DNA of 28,130 nucleotides, taken from contig JAJDYK010000289.1 of the NCBI GenBank assembly GCA_022825185.1, positions 1 through 28,130 of the forward strand. The letters run 5' to 3'. The notes beneath the pieces are model-generated. The model was not told the origin of the DNA. It was given only the letters and a program-made list of their open reading frames with translations, and did not search any database. The position numbers and the translations under genes are program-made. This DNA comes from Candidatus Latescibacterota bacterium (lineage in GTDB: Bacteria > Latescibacterota > UBA2968 > UBA8231). Below, one piece after another: positions 22,451-28,130 of this stretch (positions are counted from its first letter, which is position 1; each line of letters opens with the position of its first letter).

Positions 22451-23496
22451 TTATTCCCGATAAAACGCCAGCGCGCACCCGGGCCTCGGCCGCTGCAAGT
22501 TACATCGCCAGATTTCTTTAGCTCCGCCAAGAGGGTGCGAATCCATTCGCGGCCGACGCCATGGCAATCGCGTTCTATATCACTCAGGCGGAATTCGCCC
22601 GGTTGGTCGCGGATGGCGGCGAGCACCCGCTCGGACTTGGCACCCCGTGGGGCCTTGATCTGACCGGCGCGTTCCTCCAACTCGACGTAAGCGCGGCGGA
22701 TAATCGCGAAGAGGAAATTGAACCAAGGAGTCAGTTCGTGTTTGCCGTCGTGCCAGTGCTGTGAACTGAGCCGGAGGCATTCGTAGTAGGACTCCCGAGA
22801 TTCCTCAATAAGGCGTTCCAAGCTGATGTAGCGACCGATCTCGTAGCCGTGCTGGTAGAGCGCCAACAGGGTGAGCAGCCGAGATACGCGGCCGTTGCCG
22901 TCCCGAAAAGGGTGAATGCAGAGAAAATCCAAGATGAGGGCGGCGATGGCAATGAGCGGTGGGATATTCTCCTGGTCGAGGGCGTACTGATAATGCTGGC
23001 AGAGTTCTTCTACAGCCGCCGGAGTCTCCGCAGCCTTCACACAGCGGAACCGAACGACCGGGGCCTGTCCGGGCAGAAATTCTACGATGTCGTTATCGAC
23101 CCGTTTGAATTGGCCCGCGTCGCCGCTGGCGGATTGGCAAAGGACATGTAGGCGTTGCAAGGTGTCCGGCGTGATAGAAAGCGCGGCGTAGTCGGAGTGA
23201 ATCTCGTTCAAGGCGCGGCGATAGTCTTGAATCTCCTGCTCGGAGCGGTCACGGGGTTTCGCTTGGCCGAGCACCAGCGGGTAAAGACGGGCTTGGGCGA
23301 CCGTTACCCCCTCGATGCGGTTGGAGGATTCAGCGCTCTGAATGACAGCCGTGTCGCGGAGCGCTTTGAGGGCTTGTGGCGACTGACGTGTGAACAGCTC
23401 CTGTTTGCCCCTCGACTCGGCGATGTCGTTGAGCAGCCACACCGTGCTCAGAGGTGTTTCATGGTCGCGTAGGCGGTTGTTGCGGAAAGAGTTCAT
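22435..23496 (-). CDS. Fic family protein (putative AMP transferase), with N-terminal inhibitory motif
   Basis: 353 aa. The catalytic Fic motif HPFRDGNGR is at residues 195-203 with the intact histidine, followed by VSRLL. An inhibitory-helix motif of the (S/T)xxxE(G/N) type, SNRIEG, is at 58-63, N-terminal to the core as in class II Fic proteins, so autoinhibition is expected. A flap segment KRVDNDIVEF precedes the core. Residues ~275-345 look like a winged helix (RVLAAIRDQPGEFRLSDIERDCHGVGREWIRTLLAELKKSG), common in Fic proteins linked to transcription or defence. Fic enzymes usually transfer AMP to hydroxyl side chains of target proteins. The first 37 codons are duplicated 799 bp upstream in a broken copy. 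No strong SD precedes the ATG at 23496. Target unknown. Confidence 0.9.
   Translation of the reverse strand: MNSFRNNRLRDHETPLSTVWLLNDIAESRGKQELFTRQSPQALKALRDTAVIQSAESSNRIEGVTVAQARLYPLVLGQAKPRDRSEQEIQDYRRALNEIHSDYAALSITPDTLQRLHVLCQSASGDAGQFKRVDNDIVEFLPGQAPVVRFRCVKAAETPAAVEELCQHYQYALDQENIPPLIAIAALILDFLCIHPFRDGNGRVSRLLTLLALYQHGYEIGRYISLERLIEESRESYYECLRLSSQHWHDGKHELTPWFNFLFAIIRRAYVELEERAGQIKAPRGAKSERVLAAIRDQPGEFRLSDIERDCHGVGREWIRTLLAELKKSGDVTCSGRGPGARWRFIGNKGSNA
23388..23496 (-). repeat. 109-bp direct repeat, intact fic copy (copy A)
   Basis: This stretch, the first 36 codons of the intact fic gene, matches 24187-24295 over 109 positions with 8 mismatches and no gaps, about 93% identity. The order is copy A, dispersed repeat, AbrB, RHH, repeat, copy B. 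Confidence 0.9.
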
Positions 23497-23504
23497 TTTG
23501 AGTG

Positions 23505-23574
23505 CGAAGTCACTCAGTCGGGTGAATGGCGGCGAGTACTTTGATGAACGTCCATTGCGATCACCGTTTGAGAT
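23505..23574. repeat. Dispersed repeat unit, fullest copy (segments r1 and q1)
   Basis: Two parts recur elsewhere. Bases 23505-23531 match 24150-24180 at 25/27 positions plus a 4-nt insertion there. Bases 23540-23574 match 27431-27465 at 31 of 36 aligned columns. Since both parts are side by side here, this may be the most complete copy of one short dispersed element. It holds no protein of its own that I can support, only a stopped reading of about 13 codons. Confidence 0.5.
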
Positions 23575-23584
23575 ACTTGATCAT
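23561..23584 (-). pseudogene. Possible start of a lost VapC-type toxin gene
   Basis: An ATG at 23584 overlaps the AbrB stop as ATGA, the usual coupling of a VapB-like antitoxin to a PIN-domain toxin. The reading is MIKYLKR and then TGA. PIN toxins often begin MxKYLLDTN, so the first codons fit before the dispersed repeat segment takes over near 23574. Seven codons are too few for a firm call. Confidence 0.25.
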
Positions 23585-23823
23585 TCGTATCTGGCCGCTC
23601 TTGCTTTACGTGCTGCTTCTCGTTCTTCGGATTTGGATGCAGAGGGTTTGCCATCTGCAAGACAGCCATATAGCTCCTTGAGCGTTTCGGGCTGGGGTTT
23701 CACCAAAACGGCACCGTCAGTCAACTCATAGATGAGCTGCTGCCGAGGCTTGAGGTCGAGTGCCTTGCGGACTTCGGCCGGGATGGTGGTTTGCCATTCA
23801 TCGGTTAGAGTTGACTTGATCAC
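23581..23823 (-). CDS. AbrB/SpoVT-type (VapB/MazE-like) DNA-binding antitoxin
   Basis: 80 aa. Residues 1-45 form the swapped-hairpin AbrB fold: MIKSTLTDEWQTTIPAEVRKALDLKPRQQLIYEL, with TIPAEVRKALDL as the DNA-binding signature. The tail (46-80) is charged (SKSEEREAARKARAARYE), the kind of segment that wraps a toxin in antitoxins. Start is GTG at 23823 with GGAG 8 nt upstream. In TA operons the toxin follows; here only a seven-codon reading follows before a dispersed repeat, so the gene seems to be an orphan antitoxin or a free regulator. It lies 72 nt after the RHH gene, and that gap is filled by a RelE fragment. Confidence 0.82.
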   Translation of the reverse strand: MIKSTLTDEWQTTIPAEVRKALDLKPRQQLIYELTDGAVLVKPQPETLKELYGCLADGKPSASKSEEREAARKARAARYE

Positions 23824-23911
23824 GGGTCCATCTCCTTTTCATTGCCGCTTGTCGATCTATTCTTCTCAATTCGCGCTCGGCGTCCTTGGCAAACTCAATC
23901 TGCCATGCCAT
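23798..23911 (-). pseudogene. Truncated RelE-family toxin remnant
   Basis: An ATG at 23911 overlaps the 3' end of the RHH gene by 17 nt, a usual antitoxin-toxin coupling. It reads MAWQIEFAKDAERELRRIDR then QAA, which is the classic N-terminus of RelE/ParE-superfamily toxins. After about residue 23 the similarity stops and the frame runs through the leader and start of the AbrB gene to a TGA at 23798-23800. A complete toxin would be near 85-95 residues, so roughly three quarters, including all catalytic positions, is missing. The frame's break coincides with the AbrB ribosome binding site, suggesting a deletion or insertion that joined two TA modules. Confidence 0.7.
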
Positions 23912-24125
23912 GCTCTTTCATGACTTTCTCAAGAGGCACGGTCTGAGATTTCCCTTCGTGAATATCCTTCAGCCGTTGTTCGGCAAGATGCAAGTCTTCG
24001 AGGTCGTCCAGATACTCCCGGATAGCCTCAATCATGTATTCGGTTTCGCTACGTCCCGTGCGGGCAGCCAGTTTTTGCAGCCGTTCAAAGACTGTATCGG
24101 GCAACTGAAAAGCTACTCGGCTCAT
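23895..24125 (-). CDS. Ribbon-helix-helix antitoxin, RelB-like
   Basis: 76 aa. Residues 1-40 are a ribbon-helix-helix DNA-binding domain: SRVAFQLPDTVFERLQKLAARTGRSETEYMIEAIREYL. The rest (41-76), DDLEDLHLAEQRLKDIHEGK then SQTVPLEKVMKEHGMAD, is the toxin-neutralising arm typical of RelB-type antitoxins that pair with RelE. Dimers normally repress their own operon. The ATG at 24125 has AGGAGA 7 nt upstream. The cognate toxin gene begins in an overlapping frame at 23911 but is truncated, so the antitoxin is probably an orphan that persists as a repressor or as protection against a related toxin. A dispersed repeat segment lies 25 nt upstream. Confidence 0.85.
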   Translation of the reverse strand: MSRVAFQLPDTVFERLQKLAARTGRSETEYMIEAIREYLDDLEDLHLAEQRLKDIHEGKSQTVPLEKVMKEHGMAD

Positions 24126-24149
24126 GTCGCTTCTCCTGTGGGTTATCTA

Positions 24150-24180
24150 CGAAGTCGCTCACTCGGTCGGGCGAATGGCG
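24150..24180. repeat. Dispersed repeat segment r2, upstream of the RHH gene
   Basis: Matches 23505-23531 with two substitutions and an extra GCTC. The inverted pentamers GTCGC (24154-24158) and GCGAC (24178-24182) bound it. It lies just upstream of the RHH gene, while the sister copy lies just upstream of fic, so a role as a shared promoter or operator is also possible. Confidence 0.5.
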
Positions 24181-24181
24181 A

Positions 24182-24295
24182 CTAGCGTGTTAATAGCTCC
24201 TGCTTACCCCTCGACTCGGCGATATCGTTGAGCAGCCACACCGCGCTCAGAGGTGTTTCATCGTCGCGTAGGCGGTTGTTGCGGAAAGAATTCAT
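24182..24295 (-). pseudogene. Truncated second copy of fic (5' fragment, copy B)
   Basis: Starts with ATG at 24295 and matches the intact fic over 109 bp. It encodes 37 residues (MNSFRNNRLRDDETPLSAVW...), differing from the intact protein at three positions (D12 for H, A18 for T, L35 for F), then ends in TAG where the intact gene has CAG (Q38). Sequence beyond codon ~41 is unrelated. The inhibitory and catalytic motifs are missing, so it cannot be active. The DNA between it and the GHKL gene (24296-24368) shows no gene or motif I can support. Confidence 0.85.
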
Positions 24296-24368
24296 GGTTT
24301 GAGGATAACAGGTCAGGGTGCAATTCGTACTGATCGGCAAGGTTCATTGTCGATAACCCATATGCGAC

Positions 24369-26348
24369 TTAGGAGTCCTCAATGTTTTGAATGAGTTGAT
24401 AAACTCGGTCAGCTTCCTTGTTCTTTTCCAAAAATGCTTGGTAACTCCGATAGGCATCCTCAATGAGTTCATGGTACAAAACAACTCTTATACTCTTTTC
24501 GGCAAGGGATCTTCTTGAGATCTCTCGCTCTCTTGCATTTGTCCACTGCCTGAGTAGTTTTCCGACAATGCAGACAACTTCAACTGGCTCTTCTTTATTA
24601 ACTTCCTCAAGCAGTTTTTGTAGTGCAGTTCGATATTTGTCCACTTGCCCTACCAAGGCAAAATCGTCCATTTCTCGATTAGCACGTTTTAGCTCAATAA
24701 TGACGTGTTTACCCGATGTCATTTTGTATTTGATGTCGAATCTTCCGTTCTGTTCTTCTTCAGTTAGTTTCGCGTCAATTTTATCAAAGGCAGTTTTAAC
24801 ATTTTGTTCCATCAATGGGGTTTCTGTTGCTCTATCCCAAGATGGATCGAGTAACCATAGATGTTTGTAGAGATGCTCTTGAATGACCTTCTCGAGGACA
24901 TTATCCCTCGCTTTGTCCCGGAGGGTATTAATGACCTTTAGCCGTTCTTGAACAATTTGATAGTAGAGTGAGGCTTCAATTTTATCCAAATTTGCGAAAA
25001 TTTTGGTAAAATCTTGGATATCTTCGGAAGACACCTTATCAAGGGCGGATAGAGAATCCTTATAGTTAAGGCTCTCAAATGCCAGTACGCTGTGTCGATA
25101 AAGTTCGAGTCGATCTTCTTCTTCCAAGGTAAGTTGGCCAATTTTCCCCAACAGTGACTTCGCTTGTTTCTGCTTGTCTGTGCCTAGCTCTTTCACCCAT
25201 TCGTCAATAGCAGGAATTTGTCTAGCTTCTTTTATTCCCTTTTCATTGCGGAGAGTTGTCCATTGCCTCTTGATATTTCTCAGTTCGCCTTTAACCCAAT
25301 CCCGCAGGACCAAATATCTTGGGTCGTCCTTGATGATCTCTTGTCGGTTGCTAGTTGCAATATCTTCTTGGTCATCGAGGTCCAAGAAATCGGCGTGGAT
25401 TTCGCCTATGAGGTATTTTGTATACAGCCCACCTTCGGTAAAATCTTCAAGGATGTCTTCCTGAGCGAGCTTTCCGCGAACCATTATGACTATCTTGTTG
25501 AGATTGTCTTCACCGTCTTTGAGATCGCCCGATCCAACGGCAGTGCCAACCCAACCCGTCACCTTATAGCTAACCGCTTCCATATTTTCTTCACTATCTA
25601 CTTCAACTTTTCCCTCTCTTTTTTCTTTATGTTCGAGCTTTTCCGAGTTACAGAATGTAATATACTTTTCACCTTCCTCACCGTAATACCATAAATACTG
25701 GAGCTTGTGGAAGTAATCTCGGTCTGTGATTTCAACAAGATTATCATTAATACGAACAGTGAAATTATATTCAGTCCCTATGATACTGAACCTCCTTGCT
25801 AGTCGCTTCCTCAGAGCGTTAGGTGCTTGAGAAACCCGTTTTTTTAGTTCTGTGAGAACAATTCGCGTTCCATCCTCATCAAGAGTAATTTTGTCGTCCG
25901 ACAGAGGATCAGGGTAGTAAGTACTACCATCCTGCTTACTAATCTCAGCCTCAATTTTCTGCGCTGACATCACGAAACCGCTCTTTTTCCCATTTTTGAC
26001 AGTCTGAACTTCAACAATGTCAGCAATCGAAAAAAGTGATAGCTTGCCAATACCTTTGCGTCCCATGACAGGCCGCTTGTACCTGTGCGTTTGCTTGGCT
26101 TCTCTTTTTCGTTTCTCATAACCAACCGTGAGATACTTTTCATTTATATCTGCCTCGGTCATGCCGTGTCCATCGTCAGTTATTGTGATTTGGTCTGATT
26201 TAATTTCGATGTCCACTTTTTCAGCATCGGCATCCCAAGAATTAGCGACCACTTCCGACAGAACGGCAGGGACATTACTATAGAGCTTGAGACCGAGGTG
26301 GTTGAGGACATTGAGGTCAATACTCATCTGGTACTTAGGATCAAGCAC
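24369..26348 (-). CDS. GHKL (MutL/MORC-like) ATPase with C-terminal nuclease-like domain, restriction-modification partner
   Basis: 659 aa, start GTG at 26348 with GGAGG at 6-nt spacing. The N-terminal ATPase has the GHKL boxes: E32 and N36 in SEVVANSWDADAE (31-43), D58-G62 in TDDGHGM, GRKGIGKLSLFSI (96-108), and GTRIVLTEL (160-168). A transducer-like region and helical linker (about 350-500) follow. At 495-605 the run HLWLLDPSW, FDIKYK (D538), VIIELKRA (E552, K554) and GQVDKYRTAL (Q568) has the order of a PD-(D/E)XK-type nuclease core. GHKL ATPases with C-terminal nucleases beside Dcm-type methylases were described by Iyer, Abhiman and Aravind as R-M relatives of MORC proteins. It overlaps the methyltransferase by 8 nt. 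Base use is far more AT-rich than in the flanks, pointing to transfer. Confidence 0.82.
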   Translation of the reverse strand: MLDPKYQMSIDLNVLNHLGLKLYSNVPAVLSEVVANSWDADAEKVDIEIKSDQITITDDGHGMTEADINEKYLTVGYEKRKREAKQTHRYKRPVMGRKGIGKLSLFSIADIVEVQTVKNGKKSGFVMSAQKIEAEISKQDGSTYYPDPLSDDKITLDEDGTRIVLTELKKRVSQAPNALRKRLARRFSIIGTEYNFTVRINDNLVEITDRDYFHKLQYLWYYGEEGEKYITFCNSEKLEHKEKREGKVEVDSEENMEAVSYKVTGWVGTAVGSGDLKDGEDNLNKIVIMVRGKLAQEDILEDFTEGGLYTKYLIGEIHADFLDLDDQEDIATSNRQEIIKDDPRYLVLRDWVKGELRNIKRQWTTLRNEKGIKEARQIPAIDEWVKELGTDKQKQAKSLLGKIGQLTLEEEDRLELYRHSVLAFESLNYKDSLSALDKVSSEDIQDFTKIFANLDKIEASLYYQIVQERLKVINTLRDKARDNVLEKVIQEHLYKHLWLLDPSWDRATETPLMEQNVKTAFDKIDAKLTEEEQNGRFDIKYKMTSGKHVIIELKRANREMDDFALVGQVDKYRTALQKLLEEVNKEEPVEVVCIVGKLLRQWTNAREREISRRSLAEKSIRVVLYHELIEDAYRSYQAFLEKNKEADRVYQLIQNIEDS

Positions 26349-27456
26349 TACAAACCTCCTCCAAATGCATTTGAATACTTTGGCCTATAACGGCTGCGAG
26401 CTGGACAGGTACGGCATTTCCGATGTGGATACCCAATCGCACGAATGAGATAGGGAGGCTCGGATCTATAAAGTCGTACTCTTTGGGAAACGTTTGTAGA
26501 AGTGCTCCTTCGCGGAGCGAAAGTGCCCGATCTTGTTCTGGGTGTCCAAAGCGTCCAGTTCCGAAATTATAAAACTGAGTTGTGATGGTCGGTGCGGGTT
26601 CGTTCCACTCCATACGGGCATAAACTGATTTGTATGTCTGGCCTGAACCTTTTTTGTGGCATGGGGCACGCAAAGCAAGGTCCCAATCTAACCAAGTGCC
26701 ACCCGGTGTTGACTGCTTTATTCGCTCCTTATTAAGAAAAGAGAGTTTTCGTGACCGATGCAGTGGATCTTCTTCGGATACTTGACCATCGGCGATTTCA
26801 GGAAGGTCTCCGATAGTTTCGTGTACTGTTGGGGGAAGGTCCAACTCTTCCTGTGGGAAACGTGCATGCGTTTGGGGTAATAGAGAGATTTTCCCGAAGA
26901 GAGAAGCCATGAGAACGAGACGGCGACGCTTTTGCGGAATGCCATAGTTAGGGCAGTATATCGAGTATATTGACTTTTGATCTATGCAATATCCAAGAGA
27001 ATCGAGCTTTTCGAAAAAATCTGTAAAGACCTGCTGATTTCTGAGCGGAGTTACGTTTTCGATGGCGACTATTTCAGGCTTAACCTCCTCGACTAGCCTG
27101 CCAAAGTGGGCGAGTAATCCCCAGCGTTCGTCTTTGTTTCTATCTCTGTTTTTTCGCGTATGAGACGAAAACGGCTGACAGGGGGCACACCCGACGAGCA
27201 ATTTGATAGCGTCTTGCGGGTACAAGGCAGCAAGCTCGGCATTGGTGACTGAGCGAATATCTTTCTCAATAAATTGCGCCTGATTGTTTTGCTCATAGAT
27301 GTACCTGCATGTTTTGTCAATATCAATCCCTGCGATCACGTTTATGTTTGCCTGCTGGAGACCGTATGTCATGCCTCCAATGCCGCAAAACAGATCAACG
27401 GCAGCTATCGACGACATCTGGGCTGTCTCTTTTGATGATACGTTCATAGCGATCAC
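26341..27456 (-). CDS. C5-cytosine DNA methyltransferase (Dcm type)
   Basis: Up to 371 aa. The ordered motifs of m5C methylases are present: I AAVDLFCGIGGMTYGL (18-33), IV GCAPCQPFS with the catalytic C93, VI IENV (132-135), VIII GIPQKRRRLVLMAS, the target-recognition region about 205-310, IX-like PAPTITTQFYN, and X HIGNAVPV. It methylates cytosine at an unknown site and should protect host DNA from the adjacent GHKL-nuclease, whose gene it overlaps by 8 nt. The start is uncertain: GTG 27456, ATG 27447 or ATG 27417 (MSSIAAVDLF). The first codons lie inside a dispersed repeat (27431-27465), so 27417 may be the ancestral start. No Vsr or separate restriction gene is adjacent. Confidence 0.92.
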   Translation of the reverse strand: MIAMNVSSKETAQMSSIAAVDLFCGIGGMTYGLQQANINVIAGIDIDKTCRYIYEQNNQAQFIEKDIRSVTNAELAALYPQDAIKLLVGCAPCQPFSSHTRKNRDRNKDERWGLLAHFGRLVEEVKPEIVAIENVTPLRNQQVFTDFFEKLDSLGYCIDQKSIYSIYCPNYGIPQKRRRLVLMASLFGKISLLPQTHARFPQEELDLPPTVHETIGDLPEIADGQVSEEDPLHRSRKLSFLNKERIKQSTPGGTWLDWDLALRAPCHKKGSGQTYKSVYARMEWNEPAPTITTQFYNFGTGRFGHPEQDRALSLREGALLQTFPKEYDFIDPSLPISFVRLGIHIGNAVPVQLAAVIGQSIQMHLEEVCSA

Positions 27457-27465
27457 CGCTTAGAT
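27431..27465. repeat. Dispersed repeat segment q2 at the methyltransferase start
   Basis: Matches 23540-23574 at 31 of 36 aligned columns, sharing TTTGATGA, ACGT and the unbroken GCGATCACCG. It covers two of the three possible start codons of the methyltransferase. With q1 it brackets the AbrB/RHH/broken fic/R-M segment as a direct repeat about 3.9 kb apart. Confidence 0.55.
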
Positions 27466-27490
27466 CAATCAGGGAATGTATCCGTATTCT

Positions 27491-27519
27491 ATTATGTCGG
27501 ATAGGGAGCGAACGAGCCA
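27491..27519 (-). promoter_or_regulatory. Weak candidate promoter for the R-M operon
   Basis: On the minus strand TGGCTC (27519-27514, 3/6), a 17-bp spacer, then CATAAT (27496-27491, 5/6) lie about 35-75 nt upstream of the possible starts. The 27457-27577 gap is AT-rich and contains nothing else I can name. Confidence 0.25.
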
Positions 27520-27577
27520 GCTTTTAGTTATTTAATAATTGTCCAGCACCTAAGCAACCCGCAGCCAGCTTTCCCCA

Positions 27578-28130
27578 TCAAAAGCGCAGCAATTCCCCCT
27601 GGCCAAAGACGAGCAGATCGGCCAATATCGCGGCAAAGTAGATCAGGCTGACCGTGCTGTTGACCGTCATAAAGGCCGTGCTCATGCGGGACAAGTCGTC
27701 AGCCCGCACCAGCCGGTGCTCGTACACCAGCAAGCCGGCAACCACTACGACACCCAACCAGTACAAAAAACTCAAGCCAGCCATGCGGCCCACGATAATC
27801 AGTAGCACCACGAACAACAGGTGCAAAACGCGAGCAATGTACAGAGCGCGGGCAATGCCAAAGCGGACCGGGATGGAATGGAGTCCGGCCCGCACGTCAA
27901 AGGCGTGATCCTGACAGGCATAGATGATGTCAAAGCCGGCCACCCAAACCAGCACCCCCAAGCATAGCAGCAACGGTAAAAGATCAAAGCCGCCAGTAAC
28001 CGCAATCCAAGCGCCCAGCGGTGCCCCGCCCAAACTCAGTCCCAAAACCAAGTGAGAGGCCCAAGTGAAGCGCTTAGTCAACGAGTATAACAGGAGCACG
28101 GCCAAAACCAGCGGCGACAGATAAAAGCAC
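27578..28130 (-). CDS. ubiA: UbiA family prenyltransferase, C-terminal part (partial)
   Basis: The last 183 or so residues, open to the right edge with no start in the window. Hydrophobic segments fit the final transmembrane helices. The second Asp-rich motif of the superfamily, DIIYACQDHAFDVRAG, is present and precedes LHSIPVRFG, as in 4-hydroxybenzoate polyprenyltransferases. YSLTKRFTWASHLVLGLSLG precedes it, again typical. The enzyme attaches a polyprenyl chain to an aromatic acid in the membrane during quinone synthesis; it could be UbiA proper or the MqnP protein of the futalosine route. With ubiX on the same strand beyond the accessory block and a prenyl diphosphate synthase in the window, a quinone pathway is plausible. 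The first Asp-rich motif lies outside the window. Confidence 0.88.
   Translation of the reverse strand, partial: CFYLSPLVLAVLLLYSLTKRFTWASHLVLGLSLGGAPLGAWIAVTGGFDLLPLLLCLGVLVWVAGFDIIYACQDHAFDVRAGLHSIPVRFGIARALYIARVLHLLFVVLLIIVGRMAGLSFLYWLGVVVVAGLLVYEHRLVRADDLSRMSTAFMTVNSTVSLIYFAAILADLLVFGQGELLRF

Noticed and set aside
24296..24368. Search for a tRNA or attachment site at the accessory block edge
   Set aside because: No cloverleaf, no tRNA 3' end and no integrase gene was found at either edge, so integration at a tRNA is not supported.

Overview
The window looks like chromosomal DNA from a GC-rich, Gram-negative bacterium. It encodes a TolC-type outer-membrane channel, two lipobox lipoproteins, an LpxH-like metallophosphatase, an M23 peptidase and envelope-sugar enzymes. 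The gene mix, with many TTG and GTG starts and 1-8 nt overlaps between co-directional genes, would suit an uncultivated FCB-group lineage. That placement is inference, since no rRNA or other marker is present to test it.

Layout. 1-355: the C-terminal end of SMC and a bidirectional terminator shared with pyrE. 372-2081 (minus): an operon SEC-C protein > rfbC > pyrE. 2082-2339: a divergent control region crowded with palindromes. 2340-4092 (plus): an ECF sigma factor with no anti-sigma gene beside it, then an M42 aminopeptidase whose ribosome binding site lies in a perfect 15-bp hairpin. 4089-6500 (minus): transaldolase > SIS sugar isomerase > polyprenyl diphosphate synthase. 6685-8163 (plus): TolC-like channel with a recognisable promoter and terminator. 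8262-12337 (minus): HEAT lipoprotein, UVR-motif protein, glycosidase-like lipoprotein and a DksA-like regulator. A terminator-like hairpin lies inside the signal-peptide codons of the glycosidase-like lipoprotein. 12421-14219 (plus): Mrp ATPase > WlbA-type dehydrogenase. 14216-17075 (minus): LpxH-like phosphatase > M23 peptidase. 17116-18579 (plus): RsmF. 18582-22331 (minus): rfbB > YjhG-type sugar-acid dehydratase > ubiX.

22410-27465 is an accessory, defence-flavoured block. It holds an intact Fic gene, a 109-bp duplication of the fic 5' end that now carries a stop codon, and two antitoxin-type genes (AbrB and RHH) whose toxins appear to be decapitated remnants, including a RelE N-terminus of about 23 residues. 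It also holds an AT-rich two-gene system made of a C5-cytosine methyltransferase and a GHKL ATPase with a C-terminal nuclease-like domain. Partial copies of one dispersed repeat lie between these parts and even supply the first codons of the methyltransferase ORF. At 27578 the GC-rich chromosome resumes with ubiA, a plausible partner of ubiX on the other side of the block.

The best candidate for an unusual system is the GHKL-nuclease plus methyltransferase pair with its repeat-bounded graveyard of toxin genes. The best regulatory candidates are the SD-masking hairpin before the M42 peptidase and the terminator-like hairpin inside the lipoprotein gene.
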